Both the position numbers and the translations under genes were made by a program. The notes beneath the pieces were generated by a model, which saw nothing but the letters and a program-made list of their open reading frames with translations, made no database searches and was not told where the DNA came from. 7,474 nt of DNA, taken from contig CAKTED010000066.1 in the NCBI GenBank assembly GCA_934546725.1, positions 1 through 7,474 on the forward strand. Direction: 5' to 3'. Of the stretch, positions 1-6,232 are shown in pieces. Source of the DNA: an uncultured Oscillospiraceae bacterium (GTDB taxonomy: Bacteria; Bacillota; Clostridia; Oscillospirales; Oscillospiraceae). The first letter of the stretch is position 1. The number at the start of each line of letters is the position of its first letter.

Positions 1-144
1 GACCTTGCCATGCTCCAGAAGCTCCATGTGACAGACTGTATCGAGTGCGGCTGCTGTACCTTTACCTGTCCGGGGCGGCTCAATCTTACCCAGTCCATCA
101 AGATGGCCAAGGGCCGCGTGAACGCCCTCCGGGCCAGAAAGTGA
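1..144 (+). CDS. rnfC: RnfC, electron transport complex subunit C, C-terminal end (partial)
   Basis: Only the last 47 codons are present; the gene begins upstream of the window. The visible peptide contains a [4Fe-4S] motif CxxCxxCxxxCP (cysteines at visible residues 13, 16, 19 and 23, in CIECGCC...TCPGRLNL), followed by a basic helix ending in LRARK and TGA. This fits the second ferredoxin-type cluster of RnfC, the peripheral cytoplasmic subunit that carries flavin and Fe-S centres and exchanges electrons with NAD(H). The identification is supported by the motif and by the rnfD gene starting 18 nt downstream, as in the rnfCDGEAB order of clostridia and acetogens. The N-terminal NADH/FMN-binding domains cannot be seen, so completeness and length are unknown. 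Confidence 0.93.
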   Translation, partial: DLAMLQKLHVTDCIECGCCTFTCPGRLNLTQSIKMAKGRVNALRARK

Positions 145-146
145 CG

Positions 147-153
147 AAAGGAG
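147..153 (+). promoter_or_regulatory. Ribosome binding site that decides the rnfD TTG start
   Basis: AAAGGAG lies 9 nt before the TTG at 163. No ATG occurs in this frame until 238, which would remove a conserved N-terminal part of RnfD. The non-ATG start is therefore preferred. Confidence 0.75.
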
Positions 154-162
154 CTGCTGATT

Positions 163-1218
163 TTGGAAAACACCGATATTAAGCTTACAATCTCATCCTC
201 GCCCCACGTCAGGACGGACGAGGGTACGCGTTCCATAATGCTTGACGTTATCATCGCGCTCATCCCCGCGCTTGCCGTGGCAATGTACATGTTCGGCTTC
301 CGCGCACTGCTCGTAACGGGCGTGAGCGCCGCCGGCTGCGTATTTTTCGAGTGGGCATACCGGAAGCTGCTTAAGAAGGACGGTACGATCGGCGACCTTT
401 CCGCCGTTGTTACCGGCATGCTTCTGGCATACTGCCTGCCCGTCTCCGCTCCGCTGTGGGTCGTACTCGTGGGCGACTTTTTCGCCATCGTGATCGTCAA
501 GCAGCTGTTCGGCGGCATCGGCAAAAACTTCGTAAACCCCGCTCTCGCGGCAAGAGCCTTCCTCTTCTCCTACCCCGTGGTCATGTCCACCTGGGTACTG
601 CCGCTGAGATACGACTCCTTCTTCTCCGTGAACATGACGGACGCCATTACCGGCGCGACCCCGCTCGCCTCGCTGAGCGCCTCCGTCCTGCCGAAGCAGA
701 CAACGCTTCTCCAGGCCTTCTTCGGCCAGGTGGGCGGCTCCATGGGCGAAATATCCGCCTTTGCACTGCTGCTCGGCGGCATCTACCTCGTCGTGAGAAG
801 GGTCATCTCTCCGCGCATCCCGCTCTGCTATCTGCTCACAGTGGCAGTCGTTACGTTCATCTTCCCGCGCGGCAACGATAACCTGACCTGGATGGCGTGG
901 AACCTCTTCAGCGGCGGCGTAATGCTCGGCGCAATATTCATGGCAACGGACTACGCCACATCCCCGCTCACCCCGAACGGGCAGATAATCTACGGCATCG
1001 GCTGCGGCCTGCTCACGGTATTCATCCGCTATTTCGGCTCCTATCCCGAGGGCGTTTCCTACGCCATTCTGCTCATGAACGTGTGCGTATGGCTCATAGA
1101 CAAGATAGCGCCCCCCGCCCGCTTCGGCTACACCCGCGAGATGAAGCGCGCGGACAGGGCAAAGGCAAAAGAGGCAAAGGCCGCCGCAAAGCTTGCAAAG
1201 GAGGCTGACGCAAAATGA
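163..1218 (+). CDS. rnfD: RnfD, membrane flavoprotein subunit of the Rnf complex
   Basis: A 351-residue integral membrane subunit of ferredoxin:NAD+ oxidoreductase, homologous to NqrB. It carries a covalently bound FMN and takes part in transmembrane electron transfer and ion translocation. About ten hydrophobic segments are visible, for example around residues 27-44, 46-62, 82-112, 197-212, 220-235, 245-260, 274-290 and 297-313. The flavinylation motif DAITGATPL is at 160-168; Thr166 is the expected FMN-phosphoester residue. The conserved ATDYATSPLTP stretch is at 261-271. The start is a TTG preceded by AAAGGAG. The C terminus (about 324-351) is an Ala/Lys-rich, probably helical cytoplasmic tail that looks lineage-specific. 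The gene overlaps rnfG by 4 nt (ATGA), which suggests translational coupling. Family assignment is firm; which ion is pumped cannot be read from the sequence. Confidence 0.96.
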   Translation: MENTDIKLTISSSPHVRTDEGTRSIMLDVIIALIPALAVAMYMFGFRALLVTGVSAAGCVFFEWAYRKLLKKDGTIGDLSAVVTGMLLAYCLPVSAPLWVVLVGDFFAIVIVKQLFGGIGKNFVNPALAARAFLFSYPVVMSTWVLPLRYDSFFSVNMTDAITGATPLASLSASVLPKQTTLLQAFFGQVGGSMGEISAFALLLGGIYLVVRRVISPRIPLCYLLTVAVVTFIFPRGNDNLTWMAWNLFSGGVMLGAIFMATDYATSPLTPNGQIIYGIGCGLLTVFIRYFGSYPEGVSYAILLMNVCVWLIDKIAPPARFGYTREMKRADRAKAKEAKAAAKLAKEADAK

Positions 1219-1778
1219 GTAAGGCAAACTCCTCCGGGCAGTCCATGGCGCGGCTCGTCATAGTTCTTTTCGTAATAACGGCCGTTACGGCGCTGCTGCT
1301 CGGTCTTGTAAACTACATAACGGCCGATACCATCGCCGCCAACACAAAGAAAAAGACCGATACGGCCATGAGCGCCGTGCTTGAGGCCGACAGCTATACG
1401 GCCGCAGACGGTTACAGTGACCCCAGCGGTCTCGTTACCGCCGTTTACACCGCCCTTGCGGCGGACGGCAGCGAGCTCGGCCACGTCGTCGAGGTGGCCC
1501 CCATGGGCTTCGGCGGCGCTATAAGCATGGTCGTCGGCATCGACGCCGAGGGCAAGGTCAGCGGCGTTTCCATCGTCAAAATGACCGAGACCTCCGGTCT
1601 TGGCGCGAACGCGAAAAATACAAGCTTCAGAGAGCAGTACGTCGGCAAAAGCGGAACTCTCGCCGTATCGAAGGACGGCGGCGAGATAGAAGCCCTTACC
1701 GGCGCGACGATAACCTCCCGCGCGGTAACGAACGGCGTGAACGCCGCGCTTGCCGCGGCGGCCTCGCTTGAATCCTGA
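1215..1778 (+). CDS. rnfG: RnfG, FMN-binding subunit of the Rnf complex
   Basis: A 187-residue protein of the RnfG/NqrC family. One N-terminal membrane anchor (about residues 12-35) is followed by an FMN-binding domain on the outer face of the membrane. The motif LTGATITSRAV (161-171) contains the flavin-linked threonine, Thr165. The upstream ETSGLGANA (125-133) is the usual second conserved block of FMN-binding domains. The length is near the lower end for the family but nothing appears missing. ATG overlaps the rnfD stop as ATGA, and AAAGGAGG ends 10 nt upstream, inside the end of rnfD. RnfG is thought to relay electrons between RnfD and the RnfA/E core. The call rests on both motifs and the operon position. 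Confidence 0.95.
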   Translation: MSKANSSGQSMARLVIVLFVITAVTALLLGLVNYITADTIAANTKKKTDTAMSAVLEADSYTAADGYSDPSGLVTAVYTALAADGSELGHVVEVAPMGFGGAISMVVGIDAEGKVSGVSIVKMTETSGLGANAKNTSFREQYVGKSGTLAVSKDGGEIEALTGATITSRAVTNGVNAALAAAASLES

Positions 1779-1792
1779 AGGAGGCGCGTAAG

Positions 1793-2437
1793 ATGAATGT
1801 AAAACAGCAGTTCAAGGAGGGGCTTACGAGCAACAACCCGGTGCTCGTTCAGCTTCTCGGCATGTGCTCCACGCTTGCAATAACAACAACTCTTTTCAAC
1901 GGCCTCGGCATGGGTCTTTCGGTAACGATCATCCTGATCTGCTCAAACGTCGTTATCTCCCTTCTGCGAAAGGTCATCCCCGCGAAGATCCGCATAGCGG
2001 CATATATCGTTCTTATCGCCGGCTTCGTTACGATAATCGACCTGCTCATGCAGGCCTTTCTGCCGGACCTTTCCGAGTCGCTCGGCGTTTTCATCCCGCT
2101 CATAGTCGTTAACTGCATCATCCTTGCTCGCGCCGAGGCCTTCGCCTCCAAAAACGGCGTTGCAGCATCCGCCGTTGACGGCCTTGCGCAGGGCATCGGC
2201 TACACGATAGTGCTCGTCGTAATGTGCGTTATCCGCGAGTTCATCGGAAACGGCACCTTCGGCGGCGGTCTCATAGGCCCCGAGGGAGCCGGAATACGCA
2301 TTCTTCCGCAGGAATACACCACGCTCCTCATGATCCTTCCGTTCGGCGGCTTCCTCGTTCTCGGCGTTCTCATCGCCGCCGTGCAGTACTTCACGAACAG
2401 GGCGGAGGATAAGAAGAGAAAGGAGGAGCAGAAGTGA
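1793..2437 (+). CDS. rnfE: RnfE, integral membrane subunit of the Rnf complex
   Basis: A 214-residue polytopic membrane protein of the RnfA/RnfE (NqrD/NqrE) family with about six transmembrane segments. Cys25 (LGMCSTLA) and Cys108 (VVNCIILARAEA) sit where the family places the cysteines that, together with the matching pair of RnfA, hold a [2Fe-2S] centre in the middle of the membrane. The glycine-rich loop FIGNGTFGGGLIGPEG lies at about 150-165 and is typical of RnfE/NqrD rather than RnfA. The C terminus is a short charged tail (NRAEDKKRKEEQK). The start ATG is 8 nt after AAGGAGG, whose first base is the last base of the rnfG stop. It ends in a 4-nt overlap with rnfA. Confidence 0.95.
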   Translation: MNVKQQFKEGLTSNNPVLVQLLGMCSTLAITTTLFNGLGMGLSVTIILICSNVVISLLRKVIPAKIRIAAYIVLIAGFVTIIDLLMQAFLPDLSESLGVFIPLIVVNCIILARAEAFASKNGVAASAVDGLAQGIGYTIVLVVMCVIREFIGNGTFGGGLIGPEGAGIRILPQEYTTLLMILPFGGFLVLGVLIAAVQYFTNRAEDKKRKEEQK

Positions 2438-3021
2438 CATTTTCCGAAATAGTATCGCTCGCGCTCGGCGCGATCCTCATCGAGAACTTTATTTTCTCCA
2501 AATTTCTCGGCATCTGCCCCTTCATGGGCGTTTCCAAAAAGACGGATACCGCGCTCGGCATGGGCGTGGCCGTCATATTCGTCATGACCGTGGCCTCAAT
2601 TTTCTGCTACATTGTAAACGCGTTCCTGCTCGTGCCGCTGCACCTTGAGTTCATGCAGACGGTGGCGTACATCCTCGTCATTGCCTCGCTCGTTCAGTTC
2701 GTTGAGATGTTTTTGCAGAAGATGATCCCCTCGCTTTATCAGGCGCTGGGCATCTATCTCCCGCTCATCACCACGAACTGCGCCGTTCTCGGCGTCGCGC
2801 TGCTCAATACGCAGAATAATTACAACTTCATCGGCAGCGTCATATACGGCTTCACCGGCGGAGTCGGCTTCCTGCTTGCCATCGTTCTCTTTGCAAGCGT
2901 CCGCGAGCGGCTCGACTGCACCGCCGAGTGCCCGAAGGCCTTTGAAGGCTTCCCCATCGCGCTGGTATCCGCCGGACTTATAGCCCTTGCGTTCATGGGC
3001 TTTTCCGGCCTCAAAATATAA
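2434..3021 (+). CDS. rnfA: RnfA, integral membrane subunit of the Rnf complex
   Basis: A 195-residue partner of RnfE, with about six transmembrane segments in the inverted topology known for this pair. Cys28 (FLGICPFMGVSKK) and Cys116 (TTNCAVLGVALLN) match the conserved cysteines that contribute to the intramembrane [2Fe-2S] cluster. The loop NNYNFIGSVIYGFTGGVGF (128-146) is characteristic of RnfA/NqrE. The start is a GTG in the GTGA overlap with the rnfE stop, served by AGGAGGAG at 2421-2428; no in-frame ATG with a better site exists nearby. The gene ends with TAA, showing that TAA is read as stop in this genome. Length is normal for the family. Confidence 0.95.
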   Translation: MTFSEIVSLALGAILIENFIFSKFLGICPFMGVSKKTDTALGMGVAVIFVMTVASIFCYIVNAFLLVPLHLEFMQTVAYILVIASLVQFVEMFLQKMIPSLYQALGIYLPLITTNCAVLGVALLNTQNNYNFIGSVIYGFTGGVGFLLAIVLFASVRERLDCTAECPKAFEGFPIALVSAGLIALAFMGFSGLKI

Positions 3022-3036
3022 GGAGGTAAGGCAAAA

Positions 3037-3852
3037 ATGACAACTGTACTTTACGCCGTGGCCGTGCTCGGCATACTCGGCGCGCTCTTCGGCTTCGTCC
3101 TCGCCTACGCCTCCAAAGTATTCGCCGTTGAGACCGACCCCCGGCAGGATGCCATAGTCGAGGCCCTTCCCGGCGCGAACTGCGGCGGCTGCGGTTTTGC
3201 GGGCTGCTCCAATTACGCCGAGGCCGTTGTAAAAAACGGCGCTCCGTGCAATAAATGCGCCCCCGGCGGCGCTCCCGTGGCAGAAAAGATAGCCTCCATA
3301 ATGGGCGTGAGCGTTGAGCACTCCGAGCCAATGGTAGCGTTCGTTCGCTGCGCGGGCGGAAACCGCGCGGCCACAAAATACAATTACAGCGGCATTGATG
3401 ACTGCGCCGCAATATACACCTCCCTTGGCAACGGCATGCATTACTGCGTCAACGGCTGCCTTGGTCACGGCAACTGCGTAAGAGCCTGCAAGTTTGACGC
3501 CATCCACGTTGAAAACGGCGTCGCGGTAGTCGACCGAGACGCCTGTAAGGGCTGCGAGGCCTGCAAAAACGCATGTCCCAAGGACATGATCGTAATGATC
3601 CCCTACTCCGCTCAGTACGCCGTCCCCTGCCACAACCCGGAAAAGGGCAGCGTAACGCGCAAATTCTGCGAGGTCGGCTGCATGGGCTGCAAGCTCTGCG
3701 AAAAGAAATGTCCGCATGACGCCGTCCACGTTGAGCACAATCTCGCCTGCATCGATTACAGCAAATGCCAGCACTGTGGCATCTGCTATGACGTCTGCCC
3801 CCGCAACCTTATAAAAAGCTTCGACAGTGCGTACGTCAAGGCCGAAAAATAA
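3037..3852 (+). CDS. rnfB: RnfB, ferredoxin-accepting Fe-S subunit of the Rnf complex
   Basis: A 271-residue iron-sulfur protein anchored by one N-terminal helix (about residues 4-25). It is the entry point for electrons from reduced ferredoxin on the cytoplasmic face. The four-cysteine Fe-S domain comes first (ANCGGCGFAGC at 48-57, with further cysteines at 71 and 74). Ferredoxin-type clusters follow: Cys141/147/151, CKGCEACKNACP (170-181), CMGCKLCEKKCP (215-226) and CQHCGICYDVCP (244-255). Extra cysteines at 105, 123, 137, 198, 211 and 238 also look family-typical for the clostridial form. The ATG is 9 nt after AGGAGGT. This is the last gene of the operon: the TAA stop runs straight into the terminator region. 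Exact cluster number cannot be settled from cysteine spacing alone. Confidence 0.96.
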   Translation: MTTVLYAVAVLGILGALFGFVLAYASKVFAVETDPRQDAIVEALPGANCGGCGFAGCSNYAEAVVKNGAPCNKCAPGGAPVAEKIASIMGVSVEHSEPMVAFVRCAGGNRAATKYNYSGIDDCAAIYTSLGNGMHYCVNGCLGHGNCVRACKFDAIHVENGVAVVDRDACKGCEACKNACPKDMIVMIPYSAQYAVPCHNPEKGSVTRKFCEVGCMGCKLCEKKCPHDAVHVEHNLACIDYSKCQHCGICYDVCPRNLIKSFDSAYVKAEK

Positions 3853-3942
3853 AAAATAAGCGGCATGTAAATTCATATCAGTATCACAGCGCAGGCGGCG
3901 CAGACAGGGCAAGGCAGCTTCCCTGTCTGCGCCGCTTATTTT
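3853..3942 (+). terminator. Rho-independent terminator of the rnf operon
   Basis: A perfect 15-bp stem (3895-3909 with 3921-3935, arms GCGGCGCAGACAGGG and its complement) with an 11-nt loop is followed by TTATTTT (3936-3942). In addition, AAAATAAGCGGC immediately after the rnfB stop (3853-3864) is an exact reverse complement of 3931-3942. The RNA could therefore form either the main hairpin or a longer-range alternative stem, or stack an outer A-U stem on the hairpin. It separates rnf from the pncB unit. Confidence 0.88.
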
Positions 3943-3968
3943 ACGGCTCGATCGCTCTCCATATATGT

Positions 3969-4002
3969 CAATACACCTGTATACACGCATGTGATGGTAT
4001 TG
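3969..4002 (+). promoter_or_regulatory. Candidate operator upstream of pncB (imperfect dyad)
   Basis: CAATAC (3969-3974) and GTATTG (3997-4002) form inverted arms around a centre that contains the 8-bp palindrome TGTATACA (3978-3985). The core CTGT-AT-ACAC (3977-3986) resembles the CTGT-CATG-ACAC core of the dyad at 6175-6212 except for spacing. A NiaR site is a reasonable inference because niaR lies in this unit, but the evidence is weak. Confidence 0.35.
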
Positions 4003-4028
4003 CTTTTACATACTTTTCACAAATCCGG

Positions 4029-4052
4029 GCAAACATGTTCAAAAGTGTTTGC
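4029..4052 (+). promoter_or_regulatory. Inverted repeat overlapping the pncB -35 box
   Basis: GCAAACA (4029-4035) and TGTTTGC (4046-4052) are perfect 7-bp inverted arms with a 10-nt spacer. The right arm covers the first bases of the -35 element at 4049-4054, a position suited to repression. The binding protein is not known. Confidence 0.35.
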
Positions 4053-4077
4053 TTTCACCGACGAATTGGGATATAAT
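4049..4077 (+). promoter_or_regulatory. Sigma-A-type promoter for pncB-niaR
   Basis: A -35 of TTGCTT (4049-4054), a 17-bp spacer and a perfect TATAAT (4072-4077) predict a start near 4084 and a leader of about 67 nt. The rest of the intergenic stretch shows no RNA gene. Short open frames there lack ribosome binding sites and coding character. Confidence 0.7.
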
Positions 4078-4150
4078 CAATTTATATTGTATATTCTGCC
4101 GATATCTGCGCATACCGGCATACTTATTTTGGAAACGAGGTACAAATGCC

Positions 4151-5599
4151 ATGCTGCCGGACGAAAAGCTTAATCTTAGCATGCTCTGCGATTTTTATGA
4201 GCTGACCATGGGCAACGGATATTTCTCCCACGGGATGATGGATCAGATCACATACTTTGACGTATTCTTCAGGTCCGTACCCGATAACGGTGGCTTTGCG
4301 ATAGCCGCCGGACTTGAGCAGGTAATAGACTAAATCGAAAATCTTCACTTCAGCGCCGAAGACATCGAATATCTCCGCTCGCGCAACCTTTTTTCGGAGG
4401 ATTTTCTCTCCTATCTTGCAAATTTCAGGTTCACCGGCGACATTTATGCCATTCCCGAAGGCACGCCGGTATTCCCCCGCGAGCCGCTGCTTACCGTGAG
4501 AGCGCCCGCCATTCAGGCTCAGCTTATCGAGACCTTCGTGCTGCTCTCGCTCAATCACCAGAGCCTCATCGCCACCAAGGCCAACCGCATAGTACGCGCG
4601 GCCAGGGGCAGAACGGTGCTTGAGTTCGGCTCCCGCCGCGCTCAGGGAGCGGACGGCGCGATTCTCGGCGCGCGCGCGGCATATATCGGCGGCTGCGCCG
4701 GTACCGCCTGCACCGTATCCGACCAGCTCTACGGCGTACCGGCGGGTGGAACGATGGCTCATTCCTGGGTGCAGATGTTTGATTCGCAGTACGATGCCTT
4801 CAGGGCCTACTGCGAGACATATCCGCACAATGCCACGCTCCTTGTTGACACCTATAACACGCTCAAAAGCGGCATCCCGGACGCCATTCGTGCGTTTAAC
4901 GACGTTCTGAAGCCGCTCGGCATCAAAAAATGCGGCATACGTCTTGATTCAGGAGACCTGGCCTATCTCACCCGTCAGGCTCGCAGAATGCTCGACGACG
5001 CCGGCTGGACAGAATGCAGTATAACCGTCAGCAATGCGCTTGATGAATATCTCATCAGCGACCTTCTTGCCCAAAATGCCTGCATTGACTGCTTTGGAGT
5101 TGGTGAACGCCTTATCACAGCCAAATCCGAGCCGGTCTTCGGCGGCGTATACAAGCTCGCCGCGATCGAAGCGCCTGACGGCACCATTATTCCAAAAATA
5201 AAGATCAGCGAGAATGTAACGAAAATAACAAACCCGCACTTCAAGAAGGTTTTCCGCCTTTTTGGCAACGATACCGGCAAGGCAATAGCCGATTATATCT
5301 GTCTGCACGACGAAATATTGGACGAAAGTCAGCCGCTCACCATATTCGACCCCGACGCCACGTGGAAGCAGAAAACCATCAGCAATTTCACTGCGAAGGA
5401 GCTTCAGGTACCGATTTTCAAAAACGGCGAGCTTGTTTATGCAAAGCCCTCTTTGGACGATATCCGAAAATACTGTGCCGAGCAGCTTGATACGCTTTGG
5501 GACGAGGTGAAGCGCTTCGATTATCCGCATAACTACTACGTTGACCTGAGTAATCTCCTCTGGAGCATCCGCTTCGACCTTCTCCGCAGCAATGACTGA
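4151..5599 (+). pseudogene. pncB: Nicotinate phosphoribosyltransferase interrupted by an in-frame TAA at codon 61
   Basis: The enzyme makes nicotinate mononucleotide from nicotinate and PRPP (with ATP), the entry step of niacin salvage to NAD. The reading frame spans 483 codons, normal for the clostridial family. It has FYELTMGNGYF near residue 15, LEFGSRRAQGADGAILGARAAYIGGCAGT in the middle (core motifs), GTMAHSWVQMFDS carrying the conserved His, LLVDTYNTLKSG and IRLDSGDLAYL. Codon 61 (4331-4333) is TAA where relatives usually have an aromatic residue after GLEQVID/E. Homology resumes at once in the same frame (IENLHFSAEDIEYLRS), so this is a one-base nonsense change (e.g. TAC or TAT to TAA), not a frameshift. 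It would yield a 60-residue stub; no good restart follows. The ATG at 4151 is preceded by ACGAGG 10 nt upstream; an out-of-frame ATG lies at 4146. A sequencing error is a real alternative. Confidence 0.88.
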
Positions 5600-6161
5600 G
5601 CAGAAGACGACAGCTGCTGCGGCCGAGCGGCGCCGCGGCGATATCGTTGAGCTCCTGTCCGCCGCCAGCGGCCCAGTAAGCGCATCGTCGCTCGCGGCCC
5701 GCTTTTCCGTAAGCCGCCAGATAATCGTTGGCGACATAGCGCTCCTTCGCGCCTCCGGGACGGATATTTCCGCAACTCCCCGCGGCTACGTCATCTCCCG
5801 GCCAAAGGCCGGACTGATCCGAACCGTCGCCTGCGTACACGACATGTCGTCCCTCGCGGACGAACTGAACATCATGGTCGATAACGGCTGCACGGTGCTG
5901 GACGTTATCGTTGAGCACCCGGTTTACGGTCAGATATCCGGCAGGCTCGAGCTCAGCTCGCGCTACGACGTTATGCAGTTCTGCGAAAAGCTCCAGACCG
6001 AGGCCGCCCCTCCCCTCTCCTCACTCACAGGCGGCGTTCATCTCCACACTCTGCTCTGTCCAGACGACGACGCCTACCGCAGGGTATGCACCCAGCTTCG
6101 TGAAAGAGGAATAATTTTCAGCCAACAGGCACAAAATTCCGATCAGGGCTTGACAAATTGA
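5592..6161 (+). CDS. niaR: NiaR (YrxA)-type niacin-responsive transcriptional repressor
   Basis: A 189-residue cytoplasmic regulator with an N-terminal winged helix-turn-helix (about 15-68; SASSLAARFSVSRQIIVGDIALLRASG is its recognition region) and a C-terminal 3H domain (about 76-175). The 3H signatures are visible: VHD (His83), VEHPVYGQISG (His109) and GGVHLHTL (His150, His152). His83, Glu91, His150 and His152 match, by spacing, the metal ligands described for the Thermotoga NiaR homologue. Family members repress NAD biosynthesis, niacin salvage and niacin uptake genes when nicotinate is plentiful. The ATG lies inside the end of pncB (8-nt overlap) and has no good Shine-Dalgarno just upstream, so translation is probably coupled to pncB. 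The last codons overlap the next promoter. Divergent targets cannot be read directly, but pncB and the downstream permease are the obvious candidates. Confidence 0.9.
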   Translation: MTEQKTTAAAAERRRGDIVELLSAASGPVSASSLAARFSVSRQIIVGDIALLRASGTDISATPRGYVISRPKAGLIRTVACVHDMSSLADELNIMVDNGCTVLDVIVEHPVYGQISGRLELSSRYDVMQFCEKLQTEAAPPLSSLTGGVHLHTLLCPDDDAYRRVCTQLRERGIIFSQQAQNSDQGLTN

Positions 6162-6177
6162 ACACATTCGATATAAT
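6150..6177 (+). promoter_or_regulatory. Strong sigma-A promoter for the EIIC-like permease
   Basis: Perfect consensus TTGACA (6150-6155) and TATAAT (6172-6177) are separated by 16 bp. The -35 box lies within the final codons of niaR. The predicted start is near 6184, giving a leader of about 49 nt. Confidence 0.85.
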
Positions 6178-6212
6178 GAGTATGCAGCTGTCATGACACA
6201 TGCATACTCATT
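6175..6212. promoter_or_regulatory. 38-bp dyad operator overlapping the -10 box and start site
   Basis: Perfect 12-bp outer arms AATGAGTATGCA (6175-6186) and TGCATACTCATT (6201-6212) enclose a perfect 10-bp palindrome TGTCATGACA (6189-6198); only two base pairs on each side break the symmetry. The left arm begins in the -10 element and the transcript would start inside it, so a full RNA hairpin could not form. This favours a protein-binding DNA site. The neighbour niaR makes NiaR the first candidate ligand; this is inference. Confidence 0.72.
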
Positions 6213-6219
6213 TACTTTT

Positions 6220-6226
6220 GAGGTGG
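6220..6226 (+). promoter_or_regulatory. Ribosome binding site fixing the permease start at 6233
   Basis: GAGGTGG ends 6 nt before ATG at 6233. An in-frame ATG at 6200 lies within the operator-like dyad and has no ribosome binding site, so the longer form is not preferred. Confidence 0.8.
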
Positions 6227-6232
6227 TTAAAT

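Noticed and set aside
193..1227. Minus-strand open frame (344 codons) opposite rnfD
   Set aside because: A shadow of rnfD: the product is rich in Cys, His and Ala with no family features, and rnfD is firmly identified by motifs.
2596..3990. Long minus-strand open frame (464 codons) across rnfA and rnfB
   Set aside because: It lies opposite two certain genes, its product is low-complexity Ala/Gly-rich without recognisable domains, and it has no credible ribosome binding site. Long antisense frames are expected in GC-rich codon-biased DNA.
3853..4150. Riboswitch or small RNA gene in the intergenic region before pncB
   Set aside because: Beyond the rnf terminator hairpin, the predicted leader of about 67 nt is AT-rich and shows no strong stem or known aptamer pattern.
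3991..4173. Small open frame (60 codons) between rnfB and pncB
   Set aside because: It runs through the pncB promoter and into pncB in another frame, lacks a ribosome binding site and has no recognisable product.
4331..4333. Stop codon recoding (selenocysteine, pyrrolysine or altered genetic code) in pncB
   Set aside because: The codon is TAA, not TGA or TAG, and TAA ends rnfA and rnfB in this window, so reassignment is not supported.
6200..6232. Earlier in-frame ATG for the permease at 6200
   Set aside because: It lies within the dyad only about 16 nt after the predicted transcription start, has no Shine-Dalgarno, and the added residues are not membrane-protein-like; 6233 has a clear GAGGTGG.
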